This document shows, one piece after another, positions 17,961 to 27,154 of a stretch of 61,487 nt of DNA (positions are counted from its first letter, which is position 1; each line of letters starts with the position of its first letter). Under the pieces are notes generated by a model, which was not told where the DNA came from, did not search any database, and was given only the letters and a program-made list of their open reading frames with translations. The position numbers and the translations under genes are program-made. Source of the stretch: Candidatus Binatia bacterium (lineage in GTDB: Bacteria; Desulfobacterota; Binatia; Bin18); the NCBI GenBank assembly GCA_022826945.1, contig JAJDTY010000055.1, positions 1 to 61,487 of the forward strand. The letters are read 5' to 3'.

Positions 17961-18977
17961 ATGAGCTCCAGTACCCGTTATGTCGTCGTCGGCCAGAACG
18001 GCTCGCCCTATTCCATGAAACTCCGCGCGGTCATGCGCTATCGGCGTCTGCCCTTTGACTGGGTTCTGCGGACCGAACGGAATATGGAGGAGTTCGCCGA
18101 GGTGTGGCCCCTCCTCATGCCCATGATCCGTTTTCCGGGCGAGACGAAGTGGCGGGTTGATTCCACGCCGATTATCGAGGAGTTGGAGCAGCGCCATCCT
18201 GGCCAGCGATCTGTCATCCCTGATTCGCCCGGCCGGGCCTTCCTCGCCTATCTCATTGAAGACTTTGCAGACGAGTGGCTGACCAAGGCCATGTTTCATT
18301 ACCGCTGGGCCTATGACGCGGATATTCAGTACGCCTCGGTCTGGATCGCCGATGACTTCTTCCCCGATCAAAAAGGAGACGCGCGCGCTGCAGCGGCAGA
18401 GCGTTTTGCCAGGCGCCAGATTGAACGCATGCCGCTCGTGGGCTGTACCCCGCAAAACGCGCCCATTATCGAGGCGACCTATACCCGTACCCTGGACTTG
18501 CTCGAAACTCACGTTGGCCTCTACGACCACCTCTTTGGCAGCCGCCCGTCCATTGCCGACTTCGGCCTGCTTGGACAGCTCAAAACACTGGCTACCGATC
18601 CGACACCCCTGGCGATTATGCGCGAGCGGGCCCAACGCACCGAAAGCTGGACGCGCCAACTCGACGATGCCTCCGGTCTGGAAGGCGAGTGGTATCCCGA
18701 GCACGTCGCGCTGCCCGAAGCAACAGTCGGTCTGCTGCGCCTAGCGGCAGAAACGTATCTGCCGTTTCTCGTTGCCAATGCGGCGGCGATAGAAAGAGGC
18801 GACGAGAAAGTTGAAGTCACTCTGCTCGGTCAGACGTATGCCCAAGCGCCCTTCGGCTATCAGCGAAAATGTCTTGCCGCGCTACGGCAGCGATTTGCCA
18901 CGCTGAATGCTGCCAGTCTGGACGAGATTGGCCCGCTCTTGGAAGAGACGGGCTGCTTACCATACTTCAGTCACTGA
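17961..18977 (+). CDS. glutathione S-transferase family protein (long form)
   Basis: 338 residues, longer than ordinary GSTs. The N-terminus (VVVGQNGSPYSMKLRAVMRYR) is a thioredoxin-like GST domain with SPYSMKLR at the glutathione site; VDSTPIIEELEQRHP is the Pro/Ser region that usually binds the gamma-glutamyl moiety. The all-helical C-terminal domain contains PSIADFGLLGQL, the N-capping box. An extra C-terminal helical region follows. Probably detoxification or isomerisation; substrate unknown. Confidence 0.85.
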   Translation: MSSSTRYVVVGQNGSPYSMKLRAVMRYRRLPFDWVLRTERNMEEFAEVWPLLMPMIRFPGETKWRVDSTPIIEELEQRHPGQRSVIPDSPGRAFLAYLIEDFADEWLTKAMFHYRWAYDADIQYASVWIADDFFPDQKGDARAAAAERFARRQIERMPLVGCTPQNAPIIEATYTRTLDLLETHVGLYDHLFGSRPSIADFGLLGQLKTLATDPTPLAIMRERAQRTESWTRQLDDASGLEGEWYPEHVALPEATVGLLRLAAETYLPFLVANAAAIERGDEKVEVTLLGQTYAQAPFGYQRKCLAALRQRFATLNAASLDEIGPLLEETGCLPYFSH

Positions 18978-18995
18978 GGAAGCCCGTAGAGCGAT

Positions 18996-19550
18996 TTACG
19001 CAGCCTTGTCACACTGACAGATGACATAGTGGCATTTTTTACACAGTTGCATCGGGCGTAGACCGGGATGGGAGATGCTCTGTCGGCTGTCCACAAACTG
19101 TGTTGCCGCCTCCAGGTCTATGTCCATCAGCGGGCGCTTGGCGCACTGGATACAGCCTTCGGTCCGGGTGTTGTTTTCTATGCACCACCGCAGCAGAACC
19201 GTGGATCGGCAGCCAATGGTCCGGGACGACTCCATCCCGAAAAAATGAAATCCGGTACCCTGACGATTGGTAACATAATCCAGTCGCGTTCCCTGGAGAT
19301 GTTGGGCGCTGTTCGGGTCGAGGAAGGCTTTGATCCCGTCCTGCACGACCACCGTATCGTCCGCTTGCGCGGTCCGCTCAAGGTTCAGGCTGTACTGGAA
19401 GCCTTTGCAGCCGCCGCCCGCGACCGTCATCCGAATGCCACCGTCCCGTAGGCCCTTCAACCGCATGGCATGCCTAATCATCTCGACCGCCTTTGCGGTA
19501 AAGGCGAGCAACGGCTTGGCCGTCTGGTCGATGTGAACACCCTGCTCCAT
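18996..19550 (-). CDS. HesB/IscA-domain protein with altered CxC site and Cys-rich tail
   Basis: 184 residues. Residues 15-108 are a HesB/IscA-type iron-sulfur carrier domain with Cys48 in VAGGGCKGF and GFHFFG at 100-105. The canonical C-terminal CGC motif is replaced by IGC (112-114), so one ligand Cys is lost. The chain then continues about 70 residues beyond normal length with Cys123, C133-x2-C136, C170-x2-C173, Cys178 and Cys180, like a zinc ribbon or extra cluster site. No frameshift is needed to explain the change. A specialised carrier, or a decayed one, are both possible. Monocistronic. Confidence 0.75.
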   Translation of the reverse strand: MEQGVHIDQTAKPLLAFTAKAVEMIRHAMRLKGLRDGGIRMTVAGGGCKGFQYSLNLERTAQADDTVVVQDGIKAFLDPNSAQHLQGTRLDYVTNRQGTGFHFFGMESSRTIGCRSTVLLRWCIENNTRTEGCIQCAKRPLMDIDLEAATQFVDSRQSISHPGLRPMQLCKKCHYVICQCDKAA

Positions 19551-19697
19551 ATTCCCCCCCTTTGCGAGCAGCCTTCCTGGAAGCCCTTAGCGTGCTAACG
19601 CGTCGGCTGTCAATCTTCGGGACAGTCGGCTCTACCCGAGTACTGCTTCTCCCTTTCTTGCCTTAAATGTGTGATACAAATGCAGGGAGGATCGCTG

Positions 19698-20108
19698 ATG
19701 CGTTTTCCAATCGTCATCCATAAAGACCGAAATGGCGGCTATGGTGTCACCGTGCCCGATCTGCCCGGCTGCTCTTCGGCTGGCGATACCCTGGACGAAG
19801 CCATCGACTCGACGCACGAAGCCATTACCTGCCATCTTGAAGGACTGCTGATGGACGTGGAAACGATTCCCGAGCAAGCGCCGTTGGAAGCCCACCGCAC
19901 CAACAAGGAATTCAGAGGCGGAACCTGGGCACTCGTGTAGGTTGATGTCTCGAAGCTGTCGAGCAAAGCCAAACGAGTAAATATCACCATACCGGCACGG
20001 GTGCTGGCGATCGTGGACGAAGCTGCCGCCCGCGAAGGAGGAACACGCTCGGGCTTTCTCGCCCGCGCGGCGCTCAGCTACGTGGAACGACATTCGATCA
20101 AACCCTGA
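19698..20108 (+). pseudogene. hicB: HicB-family antitoxin interrupted by an in-frame TAG
   Basis: The frame from the ATG at 19698 (SD GGGAGG) gives 80 residues of HicB partial RNase-H-like domain (KDRNGGYGVTVPDLPGC). After a TAG at 19938-19940 the same frame runs on for 55 codons as the family's C-terminal ribbon-helix-helix part (VDVSKL, KRVNITIPARVLAIVDE, RSGFLARAAL), ending TGA at 20106. Relatives read through this point with a sense codon, so the TAG looks like a single-base nonsense change. No hicA toxin lies upstream or downstream. Either a dead orphan or a truncated, DNA-binding-deficient protein. Confidence 0.85.
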
Positions 20109-20159
20109 TCTCTCTCCAACTTCTTGAATTCGCTTCCTACCTGTCTTTCTTTACCATGC

Positions 20160-22391
20160 TTACTCGCTCAGCGGCCCCTCGGCGGCGAAGCGGCGCAGGA
20201 CGTTGTCGGTGATACGCGAGACGGTGTTCTCATACTGGTTGTGAGATAAGGCTCCGTCCCAAGCGATCGAGCTGGCCGAAAAAACCGCGCCGCCCTGGGG
20301 ATATTCAAAATACACCATGTCGGCCCGGACCTTGGGATTGACGGTGCCGCCCTGTTGCGAATCGCTCAGCAAGACCTCTTCAATCACGTGCTGATAGGAG
20401 TCCGAATGGCCGGAAGAGGAGGCTAACACTAGGGCGTGGGCGGGTGTCCCCAGGGAACGTTCGGCCCGGTCCAACTCGAAACCGGCCGCTCCGTAGTTGA
20501 GGACCAGGGACTCAAAGTCGCCAATGGCCTCTTCGTCGCTAATCCCCTCAAAAATAAATGCCGCCCGGGGATCAAAGCTGTCCGGCTTACGCTCGTATGG
20601 CGCGCTGTTATCAAAGCCCTGAGTGGTGAAGCCGACACCAACCAGGCGTTGCGGGGTTCTGCCCCGGTCCCGCCATAAGCCGCCGGGCTCGCCGGTGGTG
20701 CTGTGGTGGTATTCGCCGGGCCTGGCATGCCAACTCCGGGTGCCGACCCGGCGTCGAACCTCAACCACGTGGGGGCGTCCGGGAGCAAACGAGGTGATCC
20801 AGTAAAAACCGTTACCGCCTAAATACATCAGCCGCCCGCCGGTGTGCAGATAGGTTTCCAACGCGTCCAGCATCGGCCCGGACCAGTACTCGGGATGGCT
20901 GCCGGTGATGATGACCTTGTACGGGGCGAGCAGGTCCAGACCCTCGGCGTGCAGGTCTTCATCGGTAATCACGTCATAGGCGTGGCCCTTGGCTTCGAGC
21001 CAGTCGATCAGGTGCAGGTCGGCGGGCAACTGGTGCGGGCAGTTGAGCGCCCGCATGTGGTAGCGCGGGCGCATATTGATGATGGGCCGCAGCCGGCTGG
21101 AATAACACACCCCGCTGCCGTCGGTATGACTGTCGTACAGGCTCAGCAAGCGGTTCTCTCTGATGTAGTGGTCGTCCGGCGCAAGCTCGCCCTGCTTGCG
21201 ATTGGGAAACAGTGCCGGCGGGAGGGTGGTGAGCTGCTCGTTGGCGTAGGCCAGATAGCTGTTGGTCGGAGCCAGGAAGGCAATGTCCGCGGTGGCCCGG
21301 CCCCTTGGCGGACGGATAAAAAACGGAATGTGGTCTTCGCTCCCCTCGGTCCGCAGGCGTGCGGCGTACACCCCGCTTCGACACTCGGCCGGCAGCGTCC
21401 AGCTAAAATCGACCTGCCAGCCGGCGTCCTCAAGGTCGTCGTCATGAAAATGAATCGCGCCGTACTCGTGCGGAGTGTTGCGGAAATCCGTCTCCGCACC
21501 GCTCCAGTTATAACCAGTCATGGCCCGAGCGGGCATGTTGATTGCTCGGCCGTGTAAACCGTGGGGCGAGGTGTCGATGATGGTGTCGGAGGCAACCTCG
21601 GCCGAAAAATCCCAGGCCGCGACGAGATCGTCGCCAAAGGCCAGCGGCGAGGCTCCGCGCTGGAGCGAGAGCAACTCGTCCCGACTCAGGGCTCGCCGGA
21701 ACACCCCCGGGCGGTCGATCTTGCCGTTAAAATGGCAGTCAACGCGGGCCTCGCCGTCATCACCCGTTTGCCACAGGCCGGCCATCACGCAATCGACCTC
21801 AGTCGTGGGAGTGGCCTGGAGTTGGGTCGTGGCCGTTGCGGTCGCCCGGGTCTGGTCCTGTGGCCACGTGCGCAACGGCTCTTGATACACGGCGATCTGG
21901 CCGCTGTGGGCGTCAAACGTGGCCGCCACAAAATACCAGTCCAGGGAGCGGAGCGGGGCATTGATCCGTACCTGCTCCGTACGTCCCGCCGGGTCAGTCA
22001 GCCACACGGCCAAGACACCGCCCTCATCAAGCACCAGACCATAGCCGCCTTCCGCCTCGGACCACTTGGTGAGAATGCCCTGTACACCTTTTTGCGGAGT
22101 TGTGGGATATATCCAGGCGTGCAGGGTGAATCCGTCGTGCAGACCCAGCAGTGGTGTATCAGGCACGATAATGTGTGAGCCGGTGTGGATATCCTGGCGG
22201 CGGCCTGGATACTCACCACTGACCGGCGTTGCAACGAGTTCCTCTTTGAAGCCCGGGCCCTTTGGGTTGGGATCGCCATGGATCAAACGCACAATGTCCG
22301 CCTGATAGCTGGGCTGCATGCAACTCACATGGAATCGAACCGTCTCCCCCGGCGCGACGCTGAACTGATCGGCATAACCAACAATCTCCAT
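20160..22391 (-). CDS. N,N-dimethylformamidase large-subunit-like protein with LamG domain (copy 1)
   Basis: 743 residues from the ATG at 22391 (SD AAAGGAGGG). The N-terminal Ig-like part reads YADQFSVAPGETVRFHVSC. Residues about 80-250 form a LamG/concanavalin-like domain (GFTLHAWIYP, DWYFVAATFD). The C-terminal catalytic domain has the DMFase hallmarks: NSYLAYANEQ (Tyr379/Tyr382), LYDSHTDGSG (Tyr419) and SHPEYW (Glu501). These are candidates for the two-Tyr-one-Glu iron site known in DMFase. Known members hydrolyse N,N-dimethylformamide to dimethylamine and formate; this substrate may differ. No small alpha subunit is seen nearby. A paralogue is at 53821-55959. Confidence 0.85.
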   Translation of the reverse strand: MEIVGYADQFSVAPGETVRFHVSCMQPSYQADIVRLIHGDPNPKGPGFKEELVATPVSGEYPGRRQDIHTGSHIIVPDTPLLGLHDGFTLHAWIYPTTPQKGVQGILTKWSEAEGGYGLVLDEGGVLAVWLTDPAGRTEQVRINAPLRSLDWYFVAATFDAHSGQIAVYQEPLRTWPQDQTRATATATTQLQATPTTEVDCVMAGLWQTGDDGEARVDCHFNGKIDRPGVFRRALSRDELLSLQRGASPLAFGDDLVAAWDFSAEVASDTIIDTSPHGLHGRAINMPARAMTGYNWSGAETDFRNTPHEYGAIHFHDDDLEDAGWQVDFSWTLPAECRSGVYAARLRTEGSEDHIPFFIRPPRGRATADIAFLAPTNSYLAYANEQLTTLPPALFPNRKQGELAPDDHYIRENRLLSLYDSHTDGSGVCYSSRLRPIINMRPRYHMRALNCPHQLPADLHLIDWLEAKGHAYDVITDEDLHAEGLDLLAPYKVIITGSHPEYWSGPMLDALETYLHTGGRLMYLGGNGFYWITSFAPGRPHVVEVRRRVGTRSWHARPGEYHHSTTGEPGGLWRDRGRTPQRLVGVGFTTQGFDNSAPYERKPDSFDPRAAFIFEGISDEEAIGDFESLVLNYGAAGFELDRAERSLGTPAHALVLASSSGHSDSYQHVIEEVLLSDSQQGGTVNPKVRADMVYFEYPQGGAVFSASSIAWDGALSHNQYENTVSRITDNVLRRFAAEGPLSE

Positions 22392-22417
22392 TGCTTCCCT
22401 CCTTTTACATGGACGGG

Positions 22418-23038
22418 CTAGTGCCCGAGTCCCGGAATTTCCTCCAAATGCGGCAAGGGCCGACCCAGCACATCGGAGAACAGGGTCAGGACGCGTAAGG
22501 TGATACCCCAGATCACTTGGTCCTGAAAACGAATCGCCGGATAGTAGAGCGTCTTGCCGTCCGCAGACAGCTTGAGATGGGTGGCGTTCCCGGCCTCCCA
22601 CGGATGCACTAGCGGCATCCAGTAGGCCGCCGCAACCTCGTGATTCAGCGTCAATGTCGGGATGGCCGGTCCCAGATAATAGAGCGCAGGAAACAGGGTT
22701 AGGGGCTGTTCCCGTCCGCTCAGCCAGATGGAGAGAGGGGCAAGTGACCCCAGACGGTGGGCCGGGTCCAGGCGCAGGCCAACTTCTTCGCGCGTTTCAC
22801 GCTCGGCCGTAACGTGAAGGTCGGCATCCTCGGGAGAAAAGCGTCCGCCCGGAAGGGCCATATGGCTCGACCACGGATCGCCTGATTTTTCAGCCCGCCG
22901 GATCACACACAGCTCGGGATCATCCTCCGGTCCGGCGAGTATCATGGCCACCGCGGCACAACTGCGATCGGCATTGAGACGACCGGGCACGGGCTGACGG
23001 GCGGCCAAAGAATTCCGTATTGCTTCAACGCTCAACAC
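22418..23038 (-). CDS. Nudix hydrolase, CoA pyrophosphatase type
   Basis: 206 residues. The Nudix box is present as MALPGGRFSPEDADLHVTA followed by RETREEVGL, with the spacing and preceding VIRRAEKSGDPWSSH context of NudL/CoAse enzymes, which split CoA and acyl-CoA to 4'-phosphopantetheine and 3',5'-ADP. It lies 26 bases upstream of the DMFase-like gene on the same strand and may be co-transcribed. The many CoA-dependent enzymes in the window make a CoA-turnover role sensible. Confidence 0.88.
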   Translation of the reverse strand: MLSVEAIRNSLAARQPVPGRLNADRSCAAVAMILAGPEDDPELCVIRRAEKSGDPWSSHMALPGGRFSPEDADLHVTAERETREEVGLRLDPAHRLGSLAPLSIWLSGREQPLTLFPALYYLGPAIPTLTLNHEVAAAYWMPLVHPWEAGNATHLKLSADGKTLYYPAIRFQDQVIWGITLRVLTLFSDVLGRPLPHLEEIPGLGH

Positions 23039-23067
23039 GCTGGACCTCCGCCTAAAGCATCATCATC

Positions 23068-24069
23068 TTAAAATAGGGCCAGCGGATTGAGCGGCGAGCC
23101 CGTTCCGCCAGGGACCCGCAAGGGCGCAGCCACAAAGAGAAAGGTCCAGCGCTGGCGGGCCTGCGCTTCGCGGGCCAGGTCTTCGAGGTTCAGATTATCC
23201 AACAGCGGCATACCCAGGGCGACCACGGCCAACCGGTGAATCGGAAACGGCATCCCTTCGATCCCGGACGGGAAGACTTCATTCGTGCCGTCAGAGCCAA
23301 CCGTTGCCACATCGCGCGCCTTGAGCCAGGGTACAACCGCAGTGTGCAGGCCTGCGGCCCCCTGGGTGAGATCCCAGGAGCCGACCTCCTGGTATCGTTT
23401 GTACAGCCCGGTGCGCACCAACAGCACATCGCCGCTCGCTATGCGGATACCGGTCTTTTGCTCCCAGGCTTCCAGGTCTTCGACGCGGACTGCGGTGCCC
23501 GGTTCGAGATAGGGGACCTCCTTTAACCAGGGAACATCCACCAGAATCCCACGTGTAAAAATCCCTTGGTGCATGGTCTGTACACCGAGCTGCTCCGAGC
23601 CCGAGGGTTTGACCGCCGAACGCGGAAACCCATTGTACATCTTGCCCTGATGGAAAATATGACACAGCGCATCCACATGCGAATGGGCAAAGCCGTGATA
23701 CCGGATCGTATAGATATCCTCGGCAAAGACGTTGCCGTCGTCATCATGCACCAGGAGACTGTGCTCAAGCGGGAACTCATTATTGGTGCTGGCCTCTTTC
23801 GCCAGGTCAAAGGCCAGAGAAACCGAGACGCCCTCGGTCACCAGCGTGGCGGCCTGACGCCGCTTCTCGGGGGTAATCAGATTGAGCGTGCCGAGCTGAT
23901 CGTCCTCTCCCCAGCGTCCCCAATTTGAGAGGCTGGCCATCCACTGCTCCAGCGTCGCTGCCGTGAGCTGGGGGAGGGGGTCTGCTGCACGAGCAACGCT
24001 TGGACGGTCCAGCATGAGAACGGTTACCAGGAGTACACTTACCGGCAATGCTATAGCTCGATATTTCAT
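23068..24069 (-). CDS. exported cyclase-family (kynurenine formamidase-like) hydrolase
   Basis: 333 residues from the ATG at 24069 (SD GAGGAGGGG). The N-terminus is a Sec signal (MKYRAIALPVSVLLVTVL... ending SVARA|ADP). The mature protein has the cyclase-family metal site HGFAHSHVDALCHIF, and VLLVRTGLYKRY and GSDGTNEVFPSG later. Family members hydrolyse amide or ring bonds (kynurenine formamidase, polyketide cyclase-like) with a metal ion. An exported form suggests a periplasmic substrate. Divergent from an SDR gene at 24228. Confidence 0.87.
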   Translation of the reverse strand: MKYRAIALPVSVLLVTVLMLDRPSVARAADPLPQLTAATLEQWMASLSNWGRWGEDDQLGTLNLITPEKRRQAATLVTEGVSVSLAFDLAKEASTNNEFPLEHSLLVHDDDGNVFAEDIYTIRYHGFAHSHVDALCHIFHQGKMYNGFPRSAVKPSGSEQLGVQTMHQGIFTRGILVDVPWLKEVPYLEPGTAVRVEDLEAWEQKTGIRIASGDVLLVRTGLYKRYQEVGSWDLTQGAAGLHTAVVPWLKARDVATVGSDGTNEVFPSGIEGMPFPIHRLAVVALGMPLLDNLNLEDLAREAQARQRWTFLFVAAPLRVPGGTGSPLNPLALF

Positions 24070-24227
24070 CACTCCCCTCCTCGCTGGCATGTGTACTCGG
24101 GATGAGACGGAAGAGCAAGACAAGAGAGGAGCGCGTGCGACGGAATCCGGCAACGGAGTCTTTTGTATCGGTCCGGCCGCAGGTAAGTATGGACGGGACG
24201 GATGCGAGAAAAAAGGAGCCACAAAAC

Positions 24228-25025
24228 ATGCCACGCCTGAGCAAGCTGAGTCGATCAATCAAAGGAAAAATTGCGTTGGTGACCGGGGCCGCCAGCGGCA
24301 TGGGACGGGCAACCGCCCATCTCTTTGCTGACGAAGAGGCTCAGGTTGCCGTTCTGGACAGAAATGCGGAAGGCGTTGCGCAAGTCGTCGAGGAGATTAC
24401 CCAAGCCGGCGGCACGGCCATGGGGTGGACCCTGGATCTCGCCAACGCTGCGGAGATCGAACCAACGCTGACCCGGATCGTCGAACATTTCGGCGGGCTC
24501 GATATTCTGGTCAATAATGCCGGGATCGATGCCTCTGCCCGTATTCAGAGCAGCAAATACGAAGAGGTCTGGGAGCGCTGTTTCAGTGTGAACCTGACGG
24601 CCCACCAGCGTCTCATTCGCGCCGCCCTGCCGCATCTCACGAAAGGCGGGGCCGGACGAATCGTCAACATTGCTTCGACCGAAGCGGTCGGCGGCAGCGC
24701 CTTTGCCAGCCCTTATACCGCGGCAAAGCACGGCGTTATGGGTCTTACCAGAGCGCTGGCGGTGGAACTGGCGACCCAGGGCGTCACCGTCAACTGTATT
24801 TGTCCAGGCGCGATTCATACCGGCCTGACCGCCGCCATCCCGGACAAAGCAAAAGGCATTTTTGCCCGCCGGCGCGTACCGCTCAAACGTTACGGCGACC
24901 CGGAAGAAGTCGCCCACGCGACGTTGAGCCTCGTTCTCCCGGCTGCGTCATACATCAACGGAGCCACGCTGGTTGTTGACGGCGGCTTTACGATTCAAAA
25001 TAACGGGGGTGCGTTGAGCCGTTGA
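24228..25025 (+). CDS. SDR family oxidoreductase
   Basis: 265 residues from the ATG at 24228, which has AAAAGGAG at proper spacing; the frame is open upstream but the earlier ATGs lack a good site. TGAASGMG (19-26), VNNAGID, ASTEAVGG and the YTAAKHG active site are all present. The Asp in VAVLDRN suggests NAD(H). It shares a promoter region with the exported cyclase; they may act in one pathway. Substrate unknown. Confidence 0.92.
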   Translation: MPRLSKLSRSIKGKIALVTGAASGMGRATAHLFADEEAQVAVLDRNAEGVAQVVEEITQAGGTAMGWTLDLANAAEIEPTLTRIVEHFGGLDILVNNAGIDASARIQSSKYEEVWERCFSVNLTAHQRLIRAALPHLTKGGAGRIVNIASTEAVGGSAFASPYTAAKHGVMGLTRALAVELATQGVTVNCICPGAIHTGLTAAIPDKAKGIFARRRVPLKRYGDPEEVAHATLSLVLPAASYINGATLVVDGGFTIQNNGGALSR

Positions 25026-25064
25026 AGTACGCTCTTGTTTTAGAGGCTGGCTAGAAAAGGTAAG

Positions 25065-25475
25065 ATGCACGAGGAGCTACACACGAACCCTTATGCCGTA
25101 CGGTGTGAAACTGTCATGGAAACGAGAAGGGAAAAATATACTCAACAGGTGACGGACTCGCTTCTGAGTGACATGGTGCGGGCCATCGTGACCGAAGTCG
25201 ATCCCGAGCAGGTCATTCTGTTCGGCTCGCGGGCGCGGGGAGACGCACGCGAAGACTCGGACGTGGACTTGCTCGTGATCGAGTCCACCCCCTTCGGCAA
25301 TGGCAGGAGCCGACGCCAGGAGGCCGTCCGCCTATGGAGGGCCGTATCGGGCCTCGGCGTTACAAAAGATATTCTGGTGTATAGCCGTGATGAGGTCGAA
25401 TACTGGCGCAACTCGCTGAATCACGTTCTGGCACGGGCCCTCCGTGAGGGACGGGTGCTGTATGAGCGACCTTAA
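25065..25475 (+). CDS. MNT-type nucleotidyltransferase (antitoxin-like)
   Basis: 136 residues if the ATG at 25065 is used; an ATG at 25116 would give 119 residues closer to family length. The minimal nucleotidyltransferase motif LFGSRARGDAREDSDVDLLV holds the GS and DxD residues. This family (MntA-like) acts as an antitoxin that AMPylates a HEPN toxin. It overlaps the HEPN gene by 14 bases, the normal order for an MNT-HEPN pair. The catalytic residues look intact although the partner is shortened. Confidence 0.82.
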   Translation: MHEELHTNPYAVRCETVMETRREKYTQQVTDSLLSDMVRAIVTEVDPEQVILFGSRARGDAREDSDVDLLVIESTPFGNGRSRRQEAVRLWRAVSGLGVTKDILVYSRDEVEYWRNSLNHVLARALREGRVLYERP

Positions 25476-25716
25476 AGAGGCTCGTACTCTTATTGGGGCG
25501 GCGGAACGAGATAGGTCGGCGCTGCGGGGTATGCACGACTCTAATGTCTTCGCCGATGAAATTTTTGGCTTCCACGTACAGCAGGCCGCCGAGAAACTGC
25601 TCAAGGCGTGGCTTGCCCTCCTGGGCGAGGTTTACCCCCTGACTCACGATCTCGATTTGTTGTTGGACCTTCTGCAAAAGCGGGCATTCGACACGGCTCG
25701 TTTTCGCAATTTATAG
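25462..25716 (+). pseudogene. truncated HEPN-domain protein
   Basis: 84 residues from the ATG at 25462. The N-terminal half of a HEPN domain is clear: FADEIFGFHVQQAAEKLLKAWLALLGE and THDLDLLLDLL. The usual remainder (the Pro-Tyr-Ala helix and Rx4-6H-like RNase site) is missing: the frame stops at TAG 25714-25716 and neither it nor the other frames resume the domain within the 71 bases before the next gene. A 3' deletion is likely. The pair is therefore probably inactive as a toxin system. Confidence 0.65.
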
Positions 25717-25787
25717 AAAGCGACTGATTATATCTGAGGAATCAAGATAAACTTAGGAGATCCTGTTCTCCCCAAGACCGGCTTTTT

Positions 25788-27110
25788 CTATTCCGCCAGA
25801 GCCCGCCGCGCCGCTAGGTGCTTCACCTGACCGGCCACCACGCGTACCTTGCGCGGACCGGCCAGCCACATGCCGCCAATGGATACGAAGGCAAACGCCA
25901 GCGCAATCCAGAAGGCCGCCGTATAACTGCCGGTACGGTCAAAGAGCAGGCCGGTCACCCAGGGACCGGTCCCGCCGCCCAGACTGCCGGCAATGGTCAG
26001 CGTGCCGTAGATGCGGCCGTACTGTTTGCCCTGAAATATCTCCGCTGGGATGGCGCCGAACACCGAGACCGTGCCATAGCCCAGCATGCCCTGGGCCGCG
26101 ACCATGGCGTATAACAGTACTAGGCTGGGTTGCTCGGGCATGCTGAGCAGGATGACGTAGCACAGGACAAAGCCCATCATGCTGATGGTCCAGACCCACT
26201 CGCGTCCGATCCGATCGGAGAGTGTACCCAAGCCAATCTGGCCGCCGCAGGCGGTCAGTCCAACCAGCCCGAGGGCGAAGGCCGCCACTTCGTGTGAAAA
26301 GCCGATGTCGGTCAGGTATTTGGTTTGATGCACCTGGATGGCGTACCAGGCGTACAGACTGCTGAAAAAAGAGACGCCCAACCACCAGAAACGGGAGGTG
26401 CGGACGGCGCGCGCCAGGGTCCAGTCGATCGCGGCCCAGGCGTGGTCTACGACATTATCGGCCGGGCGCTGCTCGCCGTGAGCGGTGGGTGGGACGCGGT
26501 CTCCGTCGGGCGCCAAACCGAGGTCCTCGGGCCGTCGGCGTTGCAGGATGACGTTCAACGGAAATACAATCACCACCAGAGTCCCAGCCACCACCCAACA
26601 CGCCTCACGCCAGCCGGCTTGGTCAATAATGCTTTGCACCCACGGAAAGAGCAGGATGGAACCGACCCCCACCCCGGAAAAGGCAAGCCCCAGAGCCAGC
26701 CCACGGCGGCGCACAAACCAGTAGGGGAGAAACAGGGAGTGGCCAAGATAGCTGATAGAGGTGCTGGCGCCGCCAACCAAGATGCCAAAGGTGAGATACA
26801 GGTGCCACGGCTGAGAAACCAGGGTAATCGCCACCATGCCGGAGCTGACCAGAATCGCGCCCAGCGGGATGACTAGGCGTGGCCCCCAGCGGTCCATGAG
26901 CATGCCGACCATGGGCGCATACACGGTTGCCGCCAGAAAACCGCAGGAAAAGGCCGCGGCCGTACTACCCCGATCCCAACCGAATTCCGCCAGAATGGGC
27001 GGAAATAACAGGGAGAAGGTCGTGCGCGTGTTCACGCCAATGGCCAACGTGATAAAGGCCACCGCCACGACCGCCCAACCATAATAAAAGGGAAATTCTT
27101 TTTGCCGCAT
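25788..27110 (-). CDS. MFS transporter (monocarboxylate/oxalate-formate-like)
   Basis: 440 residues with about 12 predicted membrane segments. The motif-A-like loop GMLMDRWGPRLVIPLG follows helix 2, and the RRRGLALGLAFSGVGVGS segment follows helix 4, typical of the MCT/OFA branch that carries monocarboxylates. A central cytoplasmic loop (about 195-230) separates the halves. The start has no strong Shine-Dalgarno. It is divergent from the SMP-30 lactonase gene across a region with a 10-bp inverted repeat, so the two may be co-regulated for uptake and use of an organic acid. Confidence 0.88.
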   Translation of the reverse strand: MRQKEFPFYYGWAVVAVAFITLAIGVNTRTTFSLLFPPILAEFGWDRGSTAAAFSCGFLAATVYAPMVGMLMDRWGPRLVIPLGAILVSSGMVAITLVSQPWHLYLTFGILVGGASTSISYLGHSLFLPYWFVRRRGLALGLAFSGVGVGSILLFPWVQSIIDQAGWREACWVVAGTLVVIVFPLNVILQRRRPEDLGLAPDGDRVPPTAHGEQRPADNVVDHAWAAIDWTLARAVRTSRFWWLGVSFFSSLYAWYAIQVHQTKYLTDIGFSHEVAAFALGLVGLTACGGQIGLGTLSDRIGREWVWTISMMGFVLCYVILLSMPEQPSLVLLYAMVAAQGMLGYGTVSVFGAIPAEIFQGKQYGRIYGTLTIAGSLGGGTGPWVTGLLFDRTGSYTAAFWIALAFAFVSIGGMWLAGPRKVRVVAGQVKHLAARRALAE

Positions 27111-27154
27111 CGGATAGCGTCATGATGACAGATGTAGAGGCGCACCTTATACAA

